Positions 26,778 through 36,047 of a DNA stretch of 64,000 nucleotides are shown one piece after another. The DNA comes from Paracoccaceae bacterium (lineage in GTDB: Bacteria; Pseudomonadota; Alphaproteobacteria; Rhodobacterales; Rhodobacteraceae). Location: positions 47,061-111,060 of the forward strand of contig JAGQRW010000015.1 in assembly GCA_020425085.1 (NCBI GenBank), given 5' to 3'. The position numbers and the translations under genes are program-made. Below the pieces are notes generated by a model. The model was given only the letters and a program-made list of their open reading frames with translations, was not told where the DNA came from and ran no database searches. Each line of letters starts with the position of its first letter. Positions within the stretch are counted from its first letter, which is position 1.

Positions 26778-26806
26778 GGGTCGGCCTGCACCATGCGGGC
26801 CGACCC
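26778..26806 (+). terminator. Hairpin after the binding-protein gene
   Basis: A perfect 9-bp stem, GGGTCGGCC (26778-26786) and GGCCGACCC (26798-26806), with an 11-nt loop, starts 7 bases after the binding-protein stop codon. No T-run follows. It probably sets differential expression inside the operon. Confidence 0.55.
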
Positions 26807-26849
26807 TGTCCTTGTCTGCCCCCCAACCATCTCAAGTCGTCACGGATCC

Positions 26850-27617
26850 ATGACCGAGCCTTCACTAGTCACGCGCGATTTGACCATCCGTTTTGGCGGT
26901 CATGTCGCCGTCAACAAGGTCAGTTGCGCCTTTCGCCCCGGCGAACTGACGGTGATCGTCGGGCCGAACGGAGCGGGCAAGACCACCTATTTCAACCTGA
27001 TCTCAGGCCAGCTTGCCGCCTCGGGCGGGCAGGTGCTGAAGGATGGGGTCGATCTGACCCGCCTCGGCCCCTCGGCGCGCGCGCATCACGGCATTGGCCG
27101 GGCCTTTCAGCTTACCAACCTGTTTCCAAGGCTGAGCGTTCTGGAAAACATCCGCCTGGCAGTACAGGTGCGTTCCGGCAATGGCTGGCGGATGTTTCGC
27201 GCTGCCCATCGTTTCAGGGAACTGACCGCCAGCGCCGAACGCTATCTAGAGGCAACACGCCTGGCAAAGGTGGCGCATCTGCCTGCCGCCGCCCTGCCCC
27301 ACGGCGACCAGCGCAAACTTGAGGTGGCGCTTTTGATGGCGATGGAGCCTGACATCTACATGTTCGACGAACCAACCGCTGGCATGTCGCTGGATCACGC
27401 GCCCGACGTTCTGGAACTGATCGCCGCCATCAAGAACGACGCCCGCAAGACCGTGCTGCTGGTGGAACACAAGATGGAGGTGGTGCGCCAGCTGGCCGAC
27501 CGCATTGTGGTGCTGCACAACGGCGAAATGCTGGCCGATGGCCCCCCGGATCAGGTGATGGCCAGCCAGATCGTGCGCGACGTTTACCTTGGCACCGCCA
27601 CCGGGGAAACCGCATGA
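26850..27617 (+). CDS. Branched-chain-type ABC transporter ATP-binding protein (LivG-like)
   Basis: A 255-residue cytoplasmic ATPase. Motifs seen are Walker A GPNGAGKTT, a Walker B region MFDEPTAGMS and a switch histidine in LLVEHKMEVV. The signature motif is unusual: where LSGGQ is expected the sequence reads ALPHGDQRKLEV, a variant common in LivG-type ATPases. The start MTEPSLVTRDL at 26850 fits the family N-terminus. It overlaps the second ATPase gene by 4 bases (ATGA) and acts with it as a heterodimer. Confidence 0.9.
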   Translation: MTEPSLVTRDLTIRFGGHVAVNKVSCAFRPGELTVIVGPNGAGKTTYFNLISGQLAASGGQVLKDGVDLTRLGPSARAHHGIGRAFQLTNLFPRLSVLENIRLAVQVRSGNGWRMFRAAHRFRELTASAERYLEATRLAKVAHLPAAALPHGDQRKLEVALLMAMEPDIYMFDEPTAGMSLDHAPDVLELIAAIKNDARKTVLLVEHKMEVVRQLADRIVVLHNGEMLADGPPDQVMASQIVRDVYLGTATGETA

Positions 27618-28318
27618 CCCTATTGACGCTTGAAAACATGAAAACCGATATCGGCCAGTATTCCGTCTTGCACGATGTCAGCTTCAGCGTGCCCGAAGGT
27701 GGCGTGTTCGTGTTGCTGGGCCGCAATGGTGCCGGCAAGACCACCACCTTGCGATCCATCATGGGGCTTTGGAAACCATCGCCCGGTTCGGTCCGGTTTC
27801 GTGGTGACGACATTACCGACCTTCACACCGCTGATATCGCCCGCAAGGGTATCGCCTATGTGCCCGAGAACATGGGCATATTCGGCACCCTGTCGGTGGC
27901 GGAAAACCTGATCCTTGCCACCGCCAAGGGCCAGTTCGACCAGAACCGGCTTGATCGGGTGCAGGTGCTGTTTCCGGCGCTTAAAACCTTCTGGACCAAA
28001 CAGGCATGGTCGCTGTCGGGTGGGCAAAAACAGATGCTGGCGGTGGCGCGCGCCATAATCGAACCACGCGCCTTGATCCTGATTGATGAGCCGACCAAGG
28101 GGCTGGCCCCCTCGATCGTCGCCGCCATGGCCGAGGCGTTTTCGGAAATCGCCGAAACCACCACCATCCTGCTGGTGGAACAGAATTTCAGCTTTGCCAG
28201 ACAAATCGGCCGCGACATGGCGGTGATCGAGGATGGCCGCATCGTCCATACCGGCAGCATGGCGGATTTCGTGGCCGACAAGGCATTGCAATCGCGACTG
28301 TTGAGCCTGTCGGCATGA
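27614..28318 (+). CDS. Branched-chain-type ABC transporter ATP-binding protein (LivF-like)
   Basis: A 234-residue second ATPase of the importer, a typical LivF length. Walker A is GRNGAGKTTT, the signature is LSGGQKQM, Walker B is LILIDEPTKGLAPS and the switch histidine region is replaced by LLVEQNFSFA, as usual in LivF. The gene is coupled to both neighbours by 4-base overlaps. It powers the LivHM-like permeases encoded directly downstream. Confidence 0.9.
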   Translation: MTLLTLENMKTDIGQYSVLHDVSFSVPEGGVFVLLGRNGAGKTTTLRSIMGLWKPSPGSVRFRGDDITDLHTADIARKGIAYVPENMGIFGTLSVAENLILATAKGQFDQNRLDRVQVLFPALKTFWTKQAWSLSGGQKQMLAVARAIIEPRALILIDEPTKGLAPSIVAAMAEAFSEIAETTTILLVEQNFSFARQIGRDMAVIEDGRIVHTGSMADFVADKALQSRLLSLSA

Positions 28319-29319
28319 GGGGAATGATGCAGCAGATTTCAAACACTCTGGAACGGTTCGGTGGCGTAAACCTGTTGCCGCTGCTGCTGGCGGTACTGGC
28401 GTTTCTGCTGATCGGCGCCCCTTCGTCCTGGGCTACGCTGACCGTTGCCGGGCTGGCCATGGGGATGATGCTGTTCCTGATGGCCTCGGGCCTCAGCCTG
28501 ATTTTCGGGCTGATGGACGTGCTGAATTTCGGCCATTCCGCCTTTGTCAGCTTCGGTGCCTTTGTCGCCGCCAGCGTGCTGTCTGCCCTTGGCGGTTGGC
28601 TGGCTTCCGACAGCATCACCCTGAATGCGCTGGCCCTGACATTCGCCATCCTTGCGGCAATGAGTTTCGGGCTGATCGTCGGCTGGCTGTTTGAAACCGT
28701 GATCATCCGCCCGGTCTATCACGACCATCTGCGCCAGATCCTGATCACCATGGGGGCGCTGATCGTGTCGGAACAGATCATCCTGGCGGTATGGGGCGGC
28801 AATCCGATCACCGTGCATCGGCCGCATTTCCTGGAAGGCGCCTGGATCATCGGCGATGTCTCGATCGAGATTTACCGCGTCTTCGCCTTTCTTTTGGGGC
28901 TGGCGGCGTTTATCGGTCTTTACCTTGTTCTGAACCGCACCCGCATCGGCCTTCTGGTACGCGCCGGTGTGGAAAACCGCGAGATGGTCGAAGCCCTTGG
29001 TTTTCGCATCGACCGGCTGTTCATCGGCGTTTTCATGGTCGGTTCGGCCCTTGCGGCCATCGGCGGCGCCATGTGGGCAGGCTATGAAACCCTGATCACC
29101 CCGGCGCTAGGTGGCGAGATGATGATCGTGGTTTTCATCGTGGTGATCATCGGCGGGCTGGGTTCGATCGAGGGTACGCTACTCGGTGCGCTGCTGGTCG
29201 GGCTGACCGCTAACTACGTCGGATTTCTGGCCCCGAAACTGGCGCTGGCATCCAACATGATCCTGATGATCATCATCCTGTTGTGGCGGCCAAGCGGCCT
29301 CAGACCGGCGGCGAAATGA
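28315..29319 (+). CDS. Branched-chain-type ABC transporter permease (LivH-like)
   Basis: A 334-residue inner-membrane permease with about eight to nine helices. Family motifs are GLSLIFGLMDVLNFGHSAFV in the first third and a C-terminal VFIVVIIGGLGSIEGTLLGAL segment that contacts the ATPases. The start overlaps livF by 4 bases; an ATG at 28324 is an alternative. It forms the translocation pore with the LivM-like subunit. Confidence 0.9.
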   Translation: MRGMMQQISNTLERFGGVNLLPLLLAVLAFLLIGAPSSWATLTVAGLAMGMMLFLMASGLSLIFGLMDVLNFGHSAFVSFGAFVAASVLSALGGWLASDSITLNALALTFAILAAMSFGLIVGWLFETVIIRPVYHDHLRQILITMGALIVSEQIILAVWGGNPITVHRPHFLEGAWIIGDVSIEIYRVFAFLLGLAAFIGLYLVLNRTRIGLLVRAGVENREMVEALGFRIDRLFIGVFMVGSALAAIGGAMWAGYETLITPALGGEMMIVVFIVVIIGGLGSIEGTLLGALLVGLTANYVGFLAPKLALASNMILMIIILLWRPSGLRPAAK

Positions 29320-29326
29320 GGTTCTG

Positions 29327-30400
29327 ATGCAGGCAAGACAGACATATGGCGCCATCGGTATAAAGGCGGCGGTTCTTCTGATCGGCGGGTTGCTGTTGTT
29401 TGCGCCGTTCCTGTTTCAGGATGTTCGCGCACTGGAGGTTGCGGCGCGGATCTGCGTTTTCATCGTGCTGGTGGCCAGTTACGATCTGCTGATCGGCTAT
29501 ACCGGCATCGTCAGTTTCGCCCATACCATGTTTTTCGGCTTTGGCGCCTATGGGGCCGCGATCCTGTTGCGTCTGATGGGGCCGGGCTGGGACGCGGTGA
29601 TCCTTGGCGGTTTGCTGGGGGTGGTGGCATCGCTGATCGTGGCTACCGCTGTCGGGTTACTAAGCCTCAGGGTCAAGGCGATCTTCTTTGCCATGATCAC
29701 GCTGGCCACCGCCTCGGTCGTGTTGGTGCTGGCCTCGCAACTGTCGCAATTCACCGGCGGTGAGGATGGCATCACCTACCGTGTCCCCGATCTGTTCAAA
29801 CCGGCAACCAAGCTGCTGCTGGACGATAACGGCAAGGTGGTCAAGTGGTTCGGCGTCAGCCTGAACGGCAAGATCGCCGCCTACTACTTCGTGTTTTTCA
29901 CCTCGCTCGCGCTGTTCATCGCCATGCTGAAGGTGGTGGCCGCCCCGCTTGGCACCGTCCTCAAGGCCATCCGCGAGAATGAGGCGCGGGCCGAGGCGAT
30001 CGGCTATCGCGTCGTCGCCTATCGCACCTTCGTTTTCTGCCTGTCGGCGGCGGTGGCGTCGTTGGCGGGTACGGTCTATGCGGTCTGGCTCAAATATACC
30101 GGACCGGATACGGTTTTGTCGTTTGCCATCATGATCGACATTCTGCTGATGGTGGTGATCGGCGGCATGGGCACCATGTGGGGGGCGGTGATCGGCACGG
30201 TTCTGATGGTGTTGGCACAGTATTATCTGCGCGATCTCATGGGTGCTGCGTCCGAGGCGGTATCTTCCCTGCCGCTGTTGCCCGATCTTCTGAACCCTGA
30301 CCGCTGGCTGTTATGGCTTGGGCTGATCTTTATCCTTCTGGTTTACTTCTTTCCCAGGGGCATAACCGGCACATTGATGCAGAAAGGTTCAAGACAATGA
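29327..30400 (+). CDS. Branched-chain-type ABC transporter permease (LivM-like)
   Basis: A 357-residue inner-membrane permease. The diagnostic segments are YDLLIGYTGIVSFAHTMFFG and, near the C-terminus, IDILLMVVIGGMGTMWGAVI, which is the EAA-like ATPase contact. A hydrophilic insertion of about 35 residues (TYRVPDLFKPATKLLLDDNG region) is usual in this subfamily. The gene begins 7 bases after the LivH-like gene and overlaps the hydrolase gene by 4 bases. Confidence 0.9.
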   Translation: MQARQTYGAIGIKAAVLLIGGLLLFAPFLFQDVRALEVAARICVFIVLVASYDLLIGYTGIVSFAHTMFFGFGAYGAAILLRLMGPGWDAVILGGLLGVVASLIVATAVGLLSLRVKAIFFAMITLATASVVLVLASQLSQFTGGEDGITYRVPDLFKPATKLLLDDNGKVVKWFGVSLNGKIAAYYFVFFTSLALFIAMLKVVAAPLGTVLKAIRENEARAEAIGYRVVAYRTFVFCLSAAVASLAGTVYAVWLKYTGPDTVLSFAIMIDILLMVVIGGMGTMWGAVIGTVLMVLAQYYLRDLMGAASEAVSSLPLLPDLLNPDRWLLWLGLIFILLVYFFPRGITGTLMQKGSRQ

Positions 30401-31269
30401 CGGGAGTAGTGACAAGGGCGATGACCGGTGCGCGGTTTTCCTTTGTGCCGGTAATGGATCACGAAATTCACGTGACCGAATGGGGTGATGCCAACAAGCC
30501 GGCGCTGATGATGTGGCACGGTCTTGCCCGCAATGGCCGGGATTTCGATGAACTGGCGGCGGCGCTGTCGGATCAGTACCGCGTTTTCTGCCCCGATCTG
30601 ATCGGGCGCGGCCTGTCAAGCTGGTCGGACAACCCCGAGGCGGAATATTCGATCGAATATTTCACCGGCATCGCCAGCGATCTGATGGATCATTTCGGGC
30701 TGGATCGGGTGGCATGGCTTGGCACATCGCTTGGCGGTCTGATCGGCATGCGGCTGGCCGCCGGGCCGGATCAGGACCGGATTGCCAGTCTGCTGTTGAA
30801 CGATGTCGGCCCGGAAATCCCCGCATCGGCGATTGATCGCATCCTGGCCTATGTTGGCGAGTTGCCGGTATTTTCGCGCTACGACGAGGCCGAGTCGTGG
30901 CTGCGCACGGTCTATCAGCCGTTCGGGCCGGCCGATGACCGTTTCTGGCAACGCATGGCGCGACATTCGATGCGGCGCATGGCGGATGGCCGCCTGACGC
31001 TGCATTACGACCCGAGGATCACCATCGAGTTCAGCGCCTCGGCGCACGAATTCTCAAGTTGGGAACGCTGGCGGCGGATCAAGGTTCCGACCTACCTGTT
31101 TCGTGGCCAAAGTTCCGATATCCTGACCGAAGGCATCGCCAGCCGCATGCGTGCCAGCGGCCCGAGACCGGTCGAAACGCTGTTTTCCGAATGCGGCCAC
31201 GCACCCAACCTGTCACGGCCGGATGATATTGTGCTGGTGCGGCAGGTGTTGGCGGATCTGGCGGGCTGA
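30397..31269 (+). CDS. Alpha/beta hydrolase
   Basis: A 290-residue alpha/beta-hydrolase. The nucleophile elbow is LGTSLGGL (Ser in the G-x-S-x-G pattern), the oxyanion region is WHGLARNGRDFDE, and the catalytic His is in the C-terminal ECGHAPNL. The start at 30397 overlaps the LivM-like gene (ATGA), so hydrolase and importer are made together. The imported compound may therefore be an ester or amide, or yield one; this is inference. Substrate class is not defined by the sequence. Confidence 0.87.
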   Translation: MTGVVTRAMTGARFSFVPVMDHEIHVTEWGDANKPALMMWHGLARNGRDFDELAAALSDQYRVFCPDLIGRGLSSWSDNPEAEYSIEYFTGIASDLMDHFGLDRVAWLGTSLGGLIGMRLAAGPDQDRIASLLLNDVGPEIPASAIDRILAYVGELPVFSRYDEAESWLRTVYQPFGPADDRFWQRMARHSMRRMADGRLTLHYDPRITIEFSASAHEFSSWERWRRIKVPTYLFRGQSSDILTEGIASRMRASGPRPVETLFSECGHAPNLSRPDDIVLVRQVLADLAG

Positions 31270-31284
31270 TTTCGCGCCCGCATT

Positions 31285-32688
31285 TTAACCAAGCAGTCGT
31301 TTCACCACCCCGACCAGCCATTTCACCCGCCGCCCATAAGGCGCAAACAGCACCGGCAGTGCGGAAAACCGGTTGCTGAGAATGGCACGTTGATGGCTGA
31401 AGGCGCGAAAGCCGAATTCGCCATGCGCCGCCCCCATTCCGGAATGGTTGACCCCACCGAATGGCAGGCCGCCATGGCTGAATTGCAGCATCGTCAGATT
31501 GATGCCGACACTGCCGGAACTGGTCGATTCGATGATATGATCGGCAAAGCCCCGGTTGCGCTCGAAGATATAGAGCGACAGGGGTTTGGGGCGGGAATTG
31601 ATGCGTGCGATCACCGCATCCGGGTCGCAGAAACTGAAGATCGGCAGGATGGGGCCAAAGATCTCCTGATGGTCGATCTGCATTTCCGGGGTAATCGCCT
31701 CGATCAGGGTTGGCGGCATGTCGTTGCCCTGACCCGCTTCACCCATGATGGTTCGCGCCCCCTTGGCGCTGGCATCGGACAGCAGGCCGCGCAACCGCGT
31801 CGCGTGACCGGCATTGACGATCCGCGCCAGAAAAGGCGATTTGCCGCCTTCGCCATAGGCACGGCTGATGCGCGCGCGCAGGATGGCGACAAACTCATCC
31901 CTGATACTGTCATGCACGAACAGATGATCCGGCGCGATGCAGGTCTGACCGGCATTGGTGAACTTGCCGAATGTCACCCAGTCCGCCGCCTGTTTCAGAT
32001 CGGCACCGGGGCCAATCACGGCGGGGGATTTGCCGCCGAGTTCCAGACTGACCGAACTGAGGTTTTTCGCCGCCGCCGCCATGACGATGCTGCCGACTGC
32101 CGGGCTGCCGGTAAAAAAGATATGGTCGAACGGCAGTTCCAGCAACGCCGTCGCTACCTCCTTGTCGCCATTGATCACCGTCACCAGATCCGCCGGAAAG
32201 CATTCCGCCACGATCGAGGCGATCAGCTCCGAGGTTGCGGGCGTCATCTCGGACGGTTTCAGTATCGCGCTGTTGCCCGCGGCAAGGCAGGAAACCAGCG
32301 GGCCGAGCGCTAGGTTGAAGGGGTAATTCCACGGTGAAATGATCAGCGCGGTGCCGCGCGCCTCATACCGGATCCGCGCCGAGGTGCCGAAAGTGGCAAT
32401 GCCAGGCATCACCCGTCGCGTTCGCATCCAGCGCCGAAGATGCCGACGGGCTGCCCGGATTTCCTGACTGACCGGCAGGATTTCGGTCAGGATCACCTCA
32501 ACCTCGGGCTTGCCGAAATCGGCGGCGATGGCGGCGATGATTTCCGCCTCGCGGCGTTTCAGGATTGCATGCAGATCCGCCAACGCCCGCCGCCGCGCCG
32601 CAAGGCCGAATTCCAGCCGCCGCCGCCCGACCCCGGCCTTCTGGGCGGCGAATGCCTGGGCGATATGATCCATTCGGTCTTTCTTCAT
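31285..32688 (-). CDS. Aldehyde dehydrogenase (coniferyl-aldehyde dehydrogenase-like)
   Basis: A 467-residue NAD(P)-dependent aldehyde dehydrogenase. The catalytic cysteine is in NAGQTCIAPD, the general base Glu in SLELGGKSPAVIG, and the Asn in ISPWNYPFNLALGPL. The short length and C-terminal HGEFGFRAFSHQRAILSN resemble class 3/coniferyl aldehyde dehydrogenases. The last ~25 residues are basic and hydrophobic (YGRRVKWLVGVVKRLLG), as in membrane-associated class 3 enzymes. It follows a TRAP operon on the same strand by 79 bases and may oxidise an aldehyde derived from that substrate. Confidence 0.88.
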   Translation of the reverse strand: MKKDRMDHIAQAFAAQKAGVGRRRLEFGLAARRRALADLHAILKRREAEIIAAIAADFGKPEVEVILTEILPVSQEIRAARRHLRRWMRTRRVMPGIATFGTSARIRYEARGTALIISPWNYPFNLALGPLVSCLAAGNSAILKPSEMTPATSELIASIVAECFPADLVTVINGDKEVATALLELPFDHIFFTGSPAVGSIVMAAAAKNLSSVSLELGGKSPAVIGPGADLKQAADWVTFGKFTNAGQTCIAPDHLFVHDSIRDEFVAILRARISRAYGEGGKSPFLARIVNAGHATRLRGLLSDASAKGARTIMGEAGQGNDMPPTLIEAITPEMQIDHQEIFGPILPIFSFCDPDAVIARINSRPKPLSLYIFERNRGFADHIIESTSSGSVGINLTMLQFSHGGLPFGGVNHSGMGAAHGEFGFRAFSHQRAILSNRFSALPVLFAPYGRRVKWLVGVVKRLLG

Positions 32689-32767
32689 GGAATTACCCGT
32701 GATTGCCGAGCACCCCTAGCGGCGGCGGGTCAGGCGATTGCTCGTCTGACCCGGTTGTTTCGGTTCC

Positions 32768-33835
32768 TCAGCCGCGACCGGTCAGAACCGGCAACTGCAT
32801 CGCCCTGGCATAACCCTGCGCCACCGGCAGATAGGCGTCATAGCTTTCACGCACCAGCGCCACATCAGTGCTGGATTTGGTCAGCTCGTCCTGAACCTCC
32901 AGCCAGGCAGCGCGCATGGCGGTGACGATATCGTCATTGAAGGCGCGGAAATCGACCCCATCCGCCTTGAGAGCGGCAAACGCCTCGGCGTTGTGGAAAT
33001 CGAAATTGGCGTGGTTTTCCAAAGCGGCGGCATAGGCGGCGTTTTCGCAGATGGCTTGCAGATCTGGCGTCAGTTCGTCCCAGGCATCCTGGTTGAACAC
33101 GATCGACAACGCGGCACCCGGTTCGGTCAGCGCCGGCAGATAGCAGAGCTTAGTGATCTTCTGCAGACCGAACGCCTGATCCAGCATCGGGCCAACCCAT
33201 TCGGCGGCGTCGATGGCGCCGGACTGCATCGACTGGAAGATTTCCGGCGGCGGCATCAGCACCGCGTTGACGCCGAGCTTGCGGAAGATCTCGCCGCCAA
33301 GACCGGCGATGCGCATATTCAGCCCCTTGAGGTCGTCAAGCGTGTTGATCTCTTTCTTGAACCAGCCTGCCGACTGGGTGTTGGAGTTGCCGGAATAGAA
33401 CGGTTTCAGGCCGCGTTGGGCATAGATGTCATCCCAGATCTGTTGCCCGCCGCCGTATTTCAGCCAGGCGAAATGCTCGTTCGAGGTCATGCCGAACGGC
33501 ACGGCGGTGAACCAGTGCAGCGCCGGGTTCTTGCCAGCGGCGTAATAGGTCGGGCCATGGCCGACCGGGGCATTGCCCTGCTGAACCGCGTCTTCAACCG
33601 CAAAGGGCGGCACCAGTTCGCCACCGCCAAACACCTTGAAGCTGAGGCGGCCATCCGACATCGCCGCGACCTTGGCGGCAAAGTTCTTGACGTTCGAACC
33701 GACGCCGGGGGCGTTCTTGGGAAATGCCGTTGGCAGGTTCCATTCGATCTTGCCTTGCGCCACTGCCGGGCTTGCCAGCGCGGTTGCGGCAACGGCAAGT
33801 CCCGCGCCGCCGCTAAGGAATTTTCTGCGTTTCAT
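32768..33835 (-). CDS. TRAP transporter substrate-binding protein (DctP family)
   Basis: A 355-residue periplasmic binding protein of the DctP family. It begins MKRRKFLSGGAGLAVAATAL, a twin-arginine (Tat) signal, common in the 2-oxo acid/lactate-type TRAP binding proteins. The family's helix-rich core includes LNMRIAGLGGEIFRKLGVN, with the conserved Arg that binds the substrate carboxylate, and MQSGAIDAAEWVGP. The start at 33835 is set by the signal peptide. Its gene lies 34 bases after the large permease gene. The ligand is probably an organic acid; its identity is unknown. Confidence 0.9.
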   Translation of the reverse strand: MKRRKFLSGGAGLAVAATALASPAVAQGKIEWNLPTAFPKNAPGVGSNVKNFAAKVAAMSDGRLSFKVFGGGELVPPFAVEDAVQQGNAPVGHGPTYYAAGKNPALHWFTAVPFGMTSNEHFAWLKYGGGQQIWDDIYAQRGLKPFYSGNSNTQSAGWFKKEINTLDDLKGLNMRIAGLGGEIFRKLGVNAVLMPPPEIFQSMQSGAIDAAEWVGPMLDQAFGLQKITKLCYLPALTEPGAALSIVFNQDAWDELTPDLQAICENAAYAAALENHANFDFHNAEAFAALKADGVDFRAFNDDIVTAMRAAWLEVQDELTKSSTDVALVRESYDAYLPVAQGYARAMQLPVLTGRG

Positions 33836-33869
33836 TTTTGGTTTCTCCTTGTCCCATTGGTAATAAAAG

Positions 33870-35417
33870 TCAGCCTCCGAACACCAGTTCTGGCAACCAG
33901 GTGGCCAGCACCGGAAAGGCAATCAACAAACCCAACCCGATGAGTTGCAATATAACAAAGGGGGCCACCCCGATATAGATGTCAACAGTCGTGATGTCGC
34001 GCGGCGCAGTAGATCGGAAATAGAACAGCGCGAAACCGAATGGCGGTGTCAGAAAGCTGGTTTGCAGATTCATCGCCAGCAAGACCCCGAACCAGACCGG
34101 CGAGATGTCACCGCCAAGAATGGCCGGGCCAAGCAGCGGCACCACGATATAAATGATCTCGACCGCTTCGAGGATAAAGCCGAGCAGGAACACCACCAGC
34201 ATCACCGCCGCCAAGGCCCCCCACTGGCCACCGGGGATCGCCTCCATGATCTCCATCACCATTTCCTCGCCGCCAAAGCCGCGAAATACCAGCGCCAGCA
34301 TCGAGGCGGCGACAACGATGCCGAACACCATGCCCGAGATTTTCAACGTGTCGCCGATGGCGGTCTGTATCATGCCGGTGCGCCACAGCCTTGTGGCGGC
34401 CACCACCACCCCCAGCACCATCAGCAGCGCCAGTACCGTGGCTACAACGCCAAGTGTCAGGCTTTCCTGCTGCGCGTCGCTGACCAGCCTGAGCAGCATC
34501 AGGGCAAATGCCGCCAGCACCGCCAGAAGCACCAGAACCCGCCCGGTTCCCGATACCCCGCTGCGATATCCCGCCAGCATCAAGGCACCGATGGCACCCA
34601 GTCCTGCCGCTTCGGTGGTGGTGGCGATACCAATCAGGATCGAACCGAGCACCGACAGGATCAACAAGAGCGGCGGCGCGAAACTGGCCAGAATCTCGGC
34701 CCCGCTGACCTTTGCCATTACCGCCATGGGCCGGGCCGGCTGTTTTGAGGGGCGCAGCCGCACGAACAGATAAACGGCATAAAGCCCGACCAGCACCAGC
34801 CCCGGCAGCAACGCACCCGCGAACAGATCGCCCACCGACACCGGATCCGGGGCGAAATTGCCCGCCTTTTGCTGTGCCTCAAGATAGGTGTTGCCGATCT
34901 GATCGCCCAGAAGCACCAGCAGGATCGACGGCGGGATGATCTGCCCGAGCGTGCCACTGGCGCAGATGGTGCCCGCCGCCAGCCGTTTTGGCACCCCCGC
35001 CTCCAGCATGGCGGGCAGGCTGATCAGTACCAGCATCACCACGGTGGCGCCGACAATGCCGGTGGATGCGGCGATGATCGCCGAAAACGCCAGCACCGAC
35101 AGCGCCATGCCACGCGACGACCCGCCCAGCATCCGCCCCAGCACATCCAGCATGTTCTCGGCCAGGCGGGATTTTTCCAGCAACACCCCCATCAGCACGA
35201 ACAGCGGCACCGCAATCAGCAAGGGATTGGACATGACGCCAAACACCCGCGCCGGAAAGAACTTGAGAAACGTCAGGTCGAAAACCCCGGTCAAGCTGCC
35301 CAGAAGCGCCATCAGCAGCGGCACCCCGGCAATCGCCAGCATCGCCGGCACCCCGCTGAGGATGCCCGCGAACAGCGCCAGCATAAGACCGGCCAGATAC
35401 CATTCATGCGCGCTCAT
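33870..35417 (-). CDS. TRAP transporter large permease (DctM), extended
   Basis: A 515-residue inner-membrane protein that forms the Na+-driven transport core. DctM motifs include FGVMSNPLLIAVPLFVLMG and the C-terminal MNLQTSFLTPPFGFALFYF. It is about 85 residues longer than the usual ~430; the extra hydrophobic segments lie near residues 290-360 (VLVLLAVLAAFALMLLRLVS region), a form known in a subset of TRAP systems. It overlaps the small permease gene by 4 bases. Confidence 0.9.
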   Translation of the reverse strand: MSAHEWYLAGLMLALFAGILSGVPAMLAIAGVPLLMALLGSLTGVFDLTFLKFFPARVFGVMSNPLLIAVPLFVLMGVLLEKSRLAENMLDVLGRMLGGSSRGMALSVLAFSAIIAASTGIVGATVVMLVLISLPAMLEAGVPKRLAAGTICASGTLGQIIPPSILLVLLGDQIGNTYLEAQQKAGNFAPDPVSVGDLFAGALLPGLVLVGLYAVYLFVRLRPSKQPARPMAVMAKVSGAEILASFAPPLLLILSVLGSILIGIATTTEAAGLGAIGALMLAGYRSGVSGTGRVLVLLAVLAAFALMLLRLVSDAQQESLTLGVVATVLALLMVLGVVVAATRLWRTGMIQTAIGDTLKISGMVFGIVVAASMLALVFRGFGGEEMVMEIMEAIPGGQWGALAAVMLVVFLLGFILEAVEIIYIVVPLLGPAILGGDISPVWFGVLLAMNLQTSFLTPPFGFALFYFRSTAPRDITTVDIYIGVAPFVILQLIGLGLLIAFPVLATWLPELVFGG

Positions 35418-35908
35418 TGCGGCAATATTTCCGGGTCGAGCAGAATGGCTATTCCTTGCAGGATCATCATCAGGGCGGCAAATGGCAGCATCGTCTTGAC
35501 CAGAAAAACCCCGCCAAGCCCGCCGGTCTCTATCGAACCTTCAACGATCATCCAGCTATAGACCAGATTGGGCCACCAGGCGTAGATCATCAGGCTGAAC
35601 ACCGGTATCAGCAGGATCAGCAGCGCCGCCCAGTCGGCAGCCCGGCCATAGACCTTTGGCAGGCGTTCCGACAACACCTCGACCCGCACATGCCCGCCCC
35701 GGCGCAAACAATAGGGCAAGGACAGGATCATCAGCGCCGAAAAGGCATAGACCGACAGGTTCTGCAACTTGATGAACCCGGTATCAAATCCAAAGCGCAG
35801 GATCACGATTGCCAGCACCGAGGCGGTCAGAACCACACAGGCCAAAACACACAGAAATGCCGTGATCCGGTCAAGCCCTCTGCAAATCGAAAGAAAGTTC
35901 GCTCGCAA
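35414..35908 (-). CDS. TRAP transporter small permease (DctQ), TTG start
   Basis: A 164-residue four-helix membrane protein that pairs with DctM. Family features are RITAFLCVLACVVLTASVLA (helix 1), CLRRGGHVRVEVL and a C-terminal helix before the stop. A TTG at 35908 is preceded at 5 bases by GGAGG and gives a normal DctQ N-terminus, whereas the ATG at 35992 adds 28 residues that do not look like a DctQ start. It heads the leftward operon dctQ-dctM-dctP-aldehyde dehydrogenase. Confidence 0.83.
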   Translation of the reverse strand: MRANFLSICRGLDRITAFLCVLACVVLTASVLAIVILRFGFDTGFIKLQNLSVYAFSALMILSLPYCLRRGGHVRVEVLSERLPKVYGRAADWAALLILLIPVFSLMIYAWWPNLVYSWMIVEGSIETGGLGGVFLVKTMLPFAALMMILQGIAILLDPEILPQ

Positions 35909-36047
35909 CTGTACCTCCGCACCACCGCATTGCCGGTTCACCGCAAACCGGACCGTGACGCAAGCCGGATGCAACGGGCGGAAAACTGGCATGTACTGCC
36001 CATAGGGATCAAGCGTTATCGCCGCGGCAAAAACTACAGGCTTGCCA